Below are positions 6,898 through 12,003 of a stretch of 12,003 bases of DNA, one piece after another. The translations under genes and the position numbers were made by a program. The notes under the pieces are model-generated. The model made no database searches. It saw only the letters and a list, made by a program, of their open reading frames with translations, and had not been told where the DNA came from. Origin of the DNA: Pedobacter sp. UBA4863 (lineage in GTDB: Bacteria > Bacteroidota > Bacteroidia > Sphingobacteriales > Sphingobacteriaceae); NCBI RefSeq assembly GCF_002399615.1, contig NZ_DHDZ01000051.1:1-12003 (forward strand). Direction: 5' to 3'. The first letter of the stretch is position 1, and each line of letters begins with the position of its first letter.

Positions 6898-7254
6898 TTA
6901 TTCGTTATACATGCGGGATTCTAATAAGAAAAAATGATTGCCAAAACCATCGGTAAACTCGGCCATTAATCCTTCTGTAAAATAGGTAGGAGCTTGCTTA
7001 AAAAGCACTCCTTTTGATTTAAGCAAGCAGTATTGCTCAATGCAATCTTCGGTGTTTATTTGTATTTGATTGGTTTGGCTAGGGCAGGTTTCTTCCGATA
7101 GGACAATGGTCATTCCATCATCTGGTTTACTAGCGATACAGGTTGTTTGGTCTAAAAGCTCAACCTCCATTCCTAAAAAATCACGGAAAAATATAATTGC
7201 TTGCGTTAAACTGCCTATTTTAACATATAAGCAGTCTGTAATAGTCTCGCTCAT
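6898..7254 (-). CDS. VOC-superfamily (glyoxalase/bleomycin-resistance fold) protein
   Basis: 118 residues from the ATG at 7254-7252. The pattern is a vicinal-oxygen-chelate paired beta-alpha-beta-beta-beta fold: CLYVKIGSLTQAIIFFRDFLGMEVELL (about 8-34) for the first half and MAEFTDGFGNHFFLLESR (about 97-114) at the end. The C-terminal Glu (about residue 112) is where glyoxalases keep a metal ligand, but the usual His on the first strand is missing (CLYVKI), so metal catalysis is doubtful; it may bind or sequester a small molecule. An in-frame GTG at 7311 would add 19 residues, but that codon lies inside an inverted-repeat operator-like sequence and the extra residues are not conserved-looking, so the ATG is preferred. 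It forms an operon with the AraC gene and could supply or buffer its ligand (inference). Confidence 0.82.
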   Translation of the reverse strand: MSETITDCLYVKIGSLTQAIIFFRDFLGMEVELLDQTTCIASKPDDGMTIVLSEETCPSQTNQIQINTEDCIEQYCLLKSKGVLFKQAPTYFTEGLMAEFTDGFGNHFFLLESRMYNE

Positions 7255-7261
7255 CCCTGTT

Positions 7262-7287
7262 GCTAATTTGTGTGATATAAAATTAGC
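7262..7287 (-). repeat. Stem-loop in the VOC gene leader
   Basis: Perfect 8-bp inverted repeat GCTAATTT/AAATTAGC with a 10-nt loop (7270-7279) that on the minus strand reads TATATCACAC, so it carries another copy of the ATATCAC half-site seen in the operator upstream. It ends 7 nt before the preferred ATG at 7254. It may be a regulator site or an mRNA structure near the ribosome binding region; no function is established. Confidence 0.45.
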
Positions 7288-7304
7288 TGCAGAAAGAACG
7301 TGAT

Positions 7305-7325
7305 ATATCACCCCTTTTGGGTGAT
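7305..7325. promoter_or_regulatory. Motif 2 operator candidate upstream of the VOC-AraC operon
   Basis: Perfect inverted repeat ATCACCC-CTTTT-GGGTGAT (7307-7325), 7-bp arms with a 5-bp spacer. On one side it continues into the 12-bp palindrome GTGATATATCAC (7300-7311), so several ATCAC half-sites are packed together. The plus-strand stretch ATATCACCCCTTTT (7305-7318) recurs exactly upstream of susC, and CACCC-N5-GGGTG recurs upstream of the kinase gene. It lies 15 nt after the response regulator stop, so it could also fold as a weak terminator, but no T tract follows and the recurrence favours a protein-binding site. Confidence 0.6.
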
Positions 7326-7339
7326 TTTAGCATACTCTA

Positions 7340-7966
7340 TTAGATAAACCTGTTTTTTGTGGCGGTTTTTATGGCTTCTGATTTAGAATTTACGTCTAGT
7401 TTAATGTAAATATTCTTTACGTGGCTGCGTACGGTATTTTGATCAATAAATAGCTCATCTGCTATTTGTGTTTTGGTTTGCCCGGCGGCAATACGCTTTA
7501 AGATCTCGGTTTCTCTTTTGGTAAGCGGCGAATTTAAGTTCTTTTGAAAAGAGTGCATTACAATTCTTGCTACGTTTATGCTCATTACCCCTCCGCCATT
7601 ACACACATCTCTAATTGCTTCAATAATTTTCTCTGAACTAGCGTTTTTGGTCAAATAGCCATCAGCTCCCATATTTAAAGCTTCGAAAACGGTTTCTGCC
7701 GAATCGAAAACGGTTAGTATAACGATGTGGGTATTGGAGAGCATTTTTTTTATTTCGGGAATTGCTTGTAATCCGCTTGTTCCCGGCATATTAATGTCTA
7801 ATAGTATTACCTGTGGAGCGTCTTCTTTTAATTGTTTTTTTGCCAAATCGTAAGAGCCATACGAGTTAACTATAGAAAAGTCTTCTACATCCGAAAGCAG
7901 TAGCTCATAACCCTTTCTTAAGATTTCATCATCTTCAATAATTACGATTCTTAAATTGTTACTCAT
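7340..7966 (-). CDS. NarL/LuxR-type DNA-binding response regulator
   Basis: 208 residues. The receiver domain (about 5-120) has the acidic pocket E11-D12-D13, the phospho-acceptor D57 (ILLDINMPG), T85 (IVILT) and K107 (GYLTK). A LuxR-type helix-turn-helix follows at about 145-205 (LTKRETEILKRIAAG, then TQIADELFIDQNTVRSHVKNIYIKL). All switch residues are present, so it should accept phosphate from the kinase encoded just upstream; its ATG overlaps the kinase TGA as ATGA, implying translational coupling. LuxR-type regulators bind inverted repeats as dimers, so the motif 2 repeats before the kinase operon and before the VOC-AraC operon are natural targets, which would make the system autoregulated. 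The family is certain; the target sites are inferred. Confidence 0.96.
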   Translation of the reverse strand: MSNNLRIVIIEDDEILRKGYELLLSDVEDFSIVNSYGSYDLAKKQLKEDAPQVILLDINMPGTSGLQAIPEIKKMLSNTHIVILTVFDSAETVFEALNMGADGYLTKNASSEKIIEAIRDVCNGGGVMSINVARIVMHSFQKNLNSPLTKRETEILKRIAAGQTKTQIADELFIDQNTVRSHVKNIYIKLDVNSKSEAIKTATKNRFI

Positions 7967-10878
7967 TTTTGTAATGATTTTATACCAGAAATTACTATAG
8001 AGGTGCCGTTTTTAATACCGCTTTTTATAACGAGGCCTGCATTTATACGCTTACATCTAGTCTTTATGTTTTCTAGTCCTTGGCCTTGCTTTATCTCATT
8101 TAAATCGAAACCTATCCCATCGTCTATAACTTGGATTTTAATTGTCTTATTCGCTTCTTCAAAAACACTAATAGTTACTTTATTGGCATGGGCATGTTTT
8201 AAGATATTAGTGAGGATTTCTTTAAAAATTAATGTTAGGTTTCTATTTTGTTCCATAGACATGTGCCGTTGTCTATATTGCTCCTGCACATCTTCCATTT
8301 GAAAGCTAACCGTTGTATCTTGGAAAAGATCTATACCAAAATCGCGGATGTGTTGCATAATTTCATAAAAGTTATCGCTTTTTGGGTCTAATGCCCACAG
8401 CACATCTTTTGTGCCTGTGTAAAGAAAACCAGCATTTTCTTTGATCATTCTAATCAGCTTCTTTTGATCGGCTTGTTGCTCGTTTATCTTTTTATCTAAA
8501 ATTTCTGAAAGTACATTTATTCTCGTTAGCTTGTTCCCAATATCATCATGAAAATCTTCTGCGGTTTGCTTTCTAATTTTTGCCTGTTCTTGTAATTTAA
8601 TTTGTTCAATCTGTTTCTTTTTCTGTTCCCGCTTTTTAAAGATGCTGTAAATAATTGCCCATAGCAAAAAGATAAATAAGGCTATGACAAGTAATTTAAA
8701 CCACCACATATCGTAAAACGGCGGAACAATAACGAAACTAAATTGGTGTACTGCCGATTTTTGTCCACTAACTTCGGCATATACCTGAAATGTATAGCTG
8801 CCAGGCTTTAAAACAGAATATTCTACTTCTGTACTTGTTATGGGTTTGCTAAATTCGTTATCTAGGCCAATTAGTTTATACCGATAGTTGATGTTTTGTG
8901 GATTGTTGAGCGAAATGCCCTTATAGCTTATAGATACGTGGTTTTGGTTAAAGTTGAGTTGTAATGGCCCTTGTGCACTTTCGTTGATATAAAAAGAAGT
9001 GTCTTTTTCTTTATTGGTTTTATGATAGGCATTGATTTTTTGTAGAAATACAAATGGAGCATTGTTTTTTTGCTGTATCTGGGCGGTATTGCATAGCATT
9101 ACGCCGCTTGTTGTTCCTACAATAATATCGTCGCCATATTTTACAAGGGCATTTTGGTTACACTCTACAATTGGCGAGTTCTTGGTAATAACTTCATATT
9201 CGCCTGTATTTCTGTTTGGTTTTAATTTGTTGATGCCGCGTCCGGTGCTGGCCCATAAAAAGCCTTTTTTATCAAACAGCAAGCTATATACATCGTTTGA
9301 GTTAAGTCCTTTTAAGGTAGTAATTTTAGCTGTTTTCTTGGTTTTGGTATTATAACTGATAATGCCATCGCCCAAGGTGGAAAAAAGAATATGGTTTTCT
9401 TGTTTTATGATGCACAGCACATACATATCATTAAGTGCCGGGATATTAAATTGGTACTGTATCTTTTTGTCTTTGATGAGGTATGCTCCAGAAGACGTGC
9501 CTAATAAAATGCTGTCTTTTGCATAATTGTACAGGCACGAAACCCAGCCTTTAAAACCACTGATTTTTTCAAACATATGGTTTTTTAGGTAAATGATCGA
9601 GGTCATTTCGCCAAGGTAAAAGGCACCTGCTGTATCTTGTACAAATGCACTTATATTTATGCCTTCTGTAAAAGGTACTTGTGCAAATCTTTTACCGTCG
9701 TGTTTCCACAAGCCTTGGTTTTGTAACGATACAATAATGTTTTGGTCGTTATCGGATCCTAAAAGGTAAATGTTTTTGTTGCTAAATAACGATGAATCGG
9801 GCTGCGTAATAACATTGCCATCGAACTTAAAAACACCATTGTTAAAGGTAGATACCCATAGGTTTTGATGTTTATCTACTGCTAAACCGCTAATAGGAAA
9901 GCCAATATGTCGGCCCTTATACCTATCGTATTTGATAAAAGCATTGCCATCAAACTTAAAAATCCCATCGGTAAAGCTAGATATCCAAATGTTGTTTTCG
10001 GCATCATTAAAAACGGCTGCAATTCTGTTGTCGGTAAGTCCGTTTTGAGAGTTAAAAACAATTAAACTTTTATCTGGTGCTAGTAAATAAGCCCCTTTCA
10101 TGGTCGCTATCCAAATGTTTTGGTTGGCGTCTATATCGGCATCAAAATACGCCTCAATTGCTGTATTGCTATAAAACGGAATTAAACGACCGTTTTCATA
10201 TATAAAGATTCCCTTGCGCAGGGTAATAATATAAAGCCGCTGTTGGTTTTTCTTGTCGAAAAGTAGCTTCACCACATAGTTGTCAGAAATTTCCTTTGGA
10301 AAGTCAATATATTTTTTCCATTTTTCTCCTTTTAACACCAAAACACCTAGCCCTCTAAGGGCAACGTACAAATTACCTTTGCTATCGACATTAATAGTTG
10401 TTGCACTATCATACTCTGGGTCTTGAAACTCCATTTTGTTATTGCGCAAGCGGAACAGTTTTCTATCGCTTATTCCCCAAATGGTACCGTCTAATGCCCT
10501 GTGCAAGTTTGTAATGGGCCGATTAGCCGCTATTTTTTTTACAAGGCCCTTTTCTACAACATTAATCCCGTTGTTAGAACCTATAATTATTCGGTGTTGA
10601 GCGTCTTCGGTAATGCAGTTAATGTTGTTTGATAGCAGCCCGTCTGCTTTGCTGTACGATGTAAAGGTGTTTCCATCGAAACAACTTAGCCCTCCGTTAG
10701 TTCCTAACCATAATAAGCGGTTACTGGCCTGAAAAATAACGCTCACTTGCGATTGCGGTAAGCCTTCTTTTAGATTATAATTGGTAAAATTATAGTTTTG
10801 AGCCCAAAGAAGAGCCTGAGGTAAAAGAAGTAAGAAAAGTAAGTTTCTTACAAAGATGGAAAATAGCTTAATTAACAT
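7963..10878 (-). CDS. Sensor histidine kinase with two predicted periplasmic beta-propellers
   Basis: 971 residues. Order: signal peptide or first membrane segment (about 1-26, ending LLWAQ), a periplasmic sensor of reg_prop repeats (about 35-600), a Y_Y_Y domain (about 655-718), one membrane helix (about 727-747), a HisKA_3 dimerisation domain with H777 in DFHDDIGNKLTR, and an HATPase domain with N891 (KEILTNIL), DDGIGFD at 919-925 and GQGLENIK at 932-939. By eye I count 14 repeats of the type NIWISSFTDGIFKFDGN, fitting two seven-bladed propellers, the layout of Bacteroides hybrid sensors for polysaccharides. Unlike those, the receiver and DNA-binding parts are a separate protein, joined by an ATGA overlap. 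The ATG is fixed by an in-frame TGA two codons upstream. It probably senses a nutrient fragment in the periplasm; the ligand is unknown. Confidence 0.95.
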   Translation of the reverse strand: MLIKLFSIFVRNLLFLLLLPQALLWAQNYNFTNYNLKEGLPQSQVSVIFQASNRLLWLGTNGGLSCFDGNTFTSYSKADGLLSNNINCITEDAQHRIIIGSNNGINVVEKGLVKKIAANRPITNLHRALDGTIWGISDRKLFRLRNNKMEFQDPEYDSATTINVDSKGNLYVALRGLGVLVLKGEKWKKYIDFPKEISDNYVVKLLFDKKNQQRLYIITLRKGIFIYENGRLIPFYSNTAIEAYFDADIDANQNIWIATMKGAYLLAPDKSLIVFNSQNGLTDNRIAAVFNDAENNIWISSFTDGIFKFDGNAFIKYDRYKGRHIGFPISGLAVDKHQNLWVSTFNNGVFKFDGNVITQPDSSLFSNKNIYLLGSDNDQNIIVSLQNQGLWKHDGKRFAQVPFTEGINISAFVQDTAGAFYLGEMTSIIYLKNHMFEKISGFKGWVSCLYNYAKDSILLGTSSGAYLIKDKKIQYQFNIPALNDMYVLCIIKQENHILFSTLGDGIISYNTKTKKTAKITTLKGLNSNDVYSLLFDKKGFLWASTGRGINKLKPNRNTGEYEVITKNSPIVECNQNALVKYGDDIIVGTTSGVMLCNTAQIQQKNNAPFVFLQKINAYHKTNKEKDTSFYINESAQGPLQLNFNQNHVSISYKGISLNNPQNINYRYKLIGLDNEFSKPITSTEVEYSVLKPGSYTFQVYAEVSGQKSAVHQFSFVIVPPFYDMWWFKLLVIALFIFLLWAIIYSIFKKREQKKKQIEQIKLQEQAKIRKQTAEDFHDDIGNKLTRINVLSEILDKKINEQQADQKKLIRMIKENAGFLYTGTKDVLWALDPKSDNFYEIMQHIRDFGIDLFQDTTVSFQMEDVQEQYRQRHMSMEQNRNLTLIFKEILTNILKHAHANKVTISVFEEANKTIKIQVIDDGIGFDLNEIKQGQGLENIKTRCKRINAGLVIKSGIKNGTSIVISGIKSLQK

Positions 10879-10879
10879 G

Positions 10880-10886
10880 CCTCCTC
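10880..10886 (-). promoter_or_regulatory. Unusual Shine-Dalgarno-like sequence at the kinase start
   Basis: GAGGAGG on the minus strand is an excellent match to the anti-Shine-Dalgarno, but only one base separates it from the ATG at 10878, far shorter than the usual 5-9 nt. The frame is closed by TGA at 10887-10885 and no other Met occurs before residue 149, so the ATG is not in doubt. The motif may be fortuitous, or it may slow initiation. Confidence 0.4.
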
Positions 10887-10916
10887 AAAATAAGGTTATT
10901 TTATTTTTCAGCGAAC

Positions 10917-10937
10917 CACCCGAAAAGGGTGATTTTT
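10917..10937. promoter_or_regulatory. Motif 2 operator candidate upstream of the kinase operon
   Basis: Inverted repeat CACCC-GAAAA-GGGTG (10917-10931), 5-bp arms and 5-bp spacer, followed by ATTTTTAG. The minus strand reads CTAAAAATCACCCTTTTC, closely matching TAAAATCACCC before the VOC gene and ATATCACCCCTTTT before susC. It lies 39 nt upstream of the kinase start, in the 148-bp gap after oxyR. In that gap I found no clear TAnnTTTG box and no convincing oxyR terminator. Confidence 0.55.
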
Positions 10938-11026
10938 AGTTAAGACTATTAATATCCTCAGTTATTACGAGTTTTGTTAAAAATAAAAATACAACGAATT
11001 AGTTTTAGACTTTGATTTATAGCACT

Positions 11027-11959
11027 TTATATCCCCACCACATCCTTTTTCTTCGGGTTTTTCATCTCTTTTGGAATAAGTGCCAAAATTTCATCTTTTA
11101 GGGCATTTAGCATTTTCTTTTTTACAAAGTTTTTATGAGTTACCAAACTTATTTCGCGTACGGGCTCTGGCGATTTAAAGTAACGCACTTTATTCAGTTG
11201 TTTTGTGTTCAAATCATGTAGAGAAAGCGCAGGCAATAGGGTTGTGCCATCATTCACATCTACCATTCTGATAAGTGTTTCTACGCTGCCTGTATTGTAG
11301 GTTAATGCCTGTAACCGGTTGTTTTTGGTTGATCTGCAAATATTGAGCACTTGCGAACGCATGCAATGGCCTTCGTTAAGCAACCAAATATTCTCGTCTT
11401 CGAAGTCTTCGGCGTTTATTGTTTTCTTTTTGTACAGGTTGCTATTTTTACTTACATAACCTACAAAAGTTTCGTAGTATAAGGGCAGTTCGTTAATGTT
11501 TTTATCGGCCAAGGGTGTCGCTAAAATACCACAATCAATTACCCCGGTTTTTAGGTTATGAATAATGTCTTCGGTAGTATATTCCCAAATTAGCAACTTT
11601 AATTCTGGATATTTGGCCAACATCGCAGCAATGACATCTGGTAGTAAATAGGGGGCAATGGTAGGAATAATCCCAATTTTTAATTCGCCGGTTATCTCTT
11701 TTTGCTGATTGTTAATTATTTCTTTGATTTTGCTGCTTTCTTGCAATACTAGGCGAGCCTGTTCTATAATTTGAGCGCCTATTTCGGTTGGTATAACCGG
11801 TTGTTTACTTCTATCGAATATCTTTACATTAAGAAACTCTTCCAGCTTTTGTACTTGCATACTTAAAGTTGGCTGTGTAACAAAGCATTTTTCTGCGGCA
11901 CTTACAAAGCTTCTATAAGTATCTACGGCAATAATATATTCCAGCTGAACTAAAGTCAT
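11027..11959 (-). CDS. oxyR: OxyR-type LysR-family peroxide-responsive regulator
   Basis: 310 residues (E. coli OxyR has 305). The winged helix-turn-helix is N-terminal (about 1-60, LEYIIAVDTYRSFVSAAEKCFVTQPTLSMQVQKLE), followed by the linker helix and a LysR substrate-binding domain (about 91-300). The OxyR redox signature GHCMRSQVLNIC places the two cysteines at residues 199 and 208, the same numbers as in E. coli, where peroxide links them. H198 and T100 (IPT, then PYLLP) of the peroxide pocket are also present. It should activate catalase, peroxidase or Dps-type genes on oxidation; none of these is in the window. All 310 codons and 44 bp of upstream DNA are visible; no clear promoter or OxyR box is seen there. 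It precedes the kinase operon but is probably unrelated to the uptake system. Confidence 0.93.
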   Translation of the reverse strand: MTLVQLEYIIAVDTYRSFVSAAEKCFVTQPTLSMQVQKLEEFLNVKIFDRSKQPVIPTEIGAQIIEQARLVLQESSKIKEIINNQQKEITGELKIGIIPTIAPYLLPDVIAAMLAKYPELKLLIWEYTTEDIIHNLKTGVIDCGILATPLADKNINELPLYYETFVGYVSKNSNLYKKKTINAEDFEDENIWLLNEGHCMRSQVLNICRSTKNNRLQALTYNTGSVETLIRMVDVNDGTTLLPALSLHDLNTKQLNKVRYFKSPEPVREISLVTHKNFVKKKMLNALKDEILALIPKEMKNPKKKDVVGI

Positions 11960-12003
11960 ATAGTTAAAATTTATAGAAAGTACCCGTAGTGCATTATCAA
12001 TAA

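Noticed and set aside
6481..7303. Plus-strand open frames opposite the AraC and VOC genes
   Set aside because: Antisense to recognised genes in a consistently minus-strand region, with no start signals or domains.
7307..7325. Inverted repeat read as the terminator of the kinase operon
   Set aside because: No T tract follows, and closely matching sequence occurs upstream of the kinase gene and susC, which suits an operator better; a minor termination role cannot be excluded.
8003..9355. Plus-strand open frames opposite the kinase gene
   Set aside because: Antisense to the HATPase and sensor parts of the kinase; low-complexity translations.
10887..11026. Terminator for oxyR in the gap before the kinase gene
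   Set aside because: The gap is A/T-rich, but no stem longer than a few base pairs followed by a T run could be found on the minus strand.
11960..12003. Possible OxyR box or promoter before oxyR
   Set aside because: Only 44 bp are visible and the partial GATA/CTA-like halves do not have the spacing of the known OxyR site; no clear TAnnTTTG box is present.

Overview
The window looks like chromosomal DNA from a Bacteroidetes bacterium, most likely the Sphingobacteriaceae (Pedobacter-like). The reasons are a SusC/SusD outer-membrane pair, a non-hybrid two-component kinase with a reg_prop/Y_Y_Y sensor, A/T-rich gene starts mostly without a Shine-Dalgarno sequence, TAnnTTTG-like promoter boxes and low GC. 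Every convincing gene is on the minus strand, so transcription runs from the right end to the left. I saw no tRNA, rRNA, CRISPR array or insertion sequence.

Layout in transcription order. oxyR (11959-11027) is a peroxide sensor with its redox cysteines at residues 199 and 208. Next is a two-component operon: a 971-aa sensor kinase with two predicted periplasmic propellers (10878-7963) and a NarL/LuxR-type response regulator (7966-7340), joined by an ATGA overlap. Then comes a VOC-fold protein (7254-6898) and, 7 nt later, an AraC-family regulator (6890-6024). The 313-bp gap 6023-5711 is dense with signals: a promoter-like block, a candidate small RNA, a strong terminator, the susC promoter and a leader hairpin. 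SusC (5710-2474) and SusD (2459-921) form an uptake operon closed by a perfect 18-bp hairpin terminator. A small secreted NTF2-like protein (756-280) follows with its own promoter and terminator. The left edge holds the start of a lipoprotein gene (190-1, cut by the window).

The most interesting layer is in the intergenic DNA. Motif 1, AGGTG-N6-GCATATT, occurs three times: before the NTF2-like gene, before susC and just after the AraC gene. Each time it lies 20 nt (counted from GCATAT) upstream of a -7-like octamer. Its two conserved blocks are one helical turn apart, as expected for an AraC-type activator site. Motif 2, ATCACCC-(about 5 nt)-GGGTGAT, occurs before the kinase operon and before the VOC-AraC operon. 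A 14-nt exact piece of the VOC-AraC copy is repeated beside motif 1 at susC. The simplest reading is a cascade: kinase and response regulator act on motif 2 to control themselves, the VOC-AraC operon and susC, while AraC acts on motif 1 to control susCD, the NTF2-like protein and perhaps a small RNA that could pair with the susC leader. The motifs are seen directly; the protein-site assignments are inference. No carbohydrate-active enzyme lies in the window, so the substrate of the SusCD system cannot be read from it.
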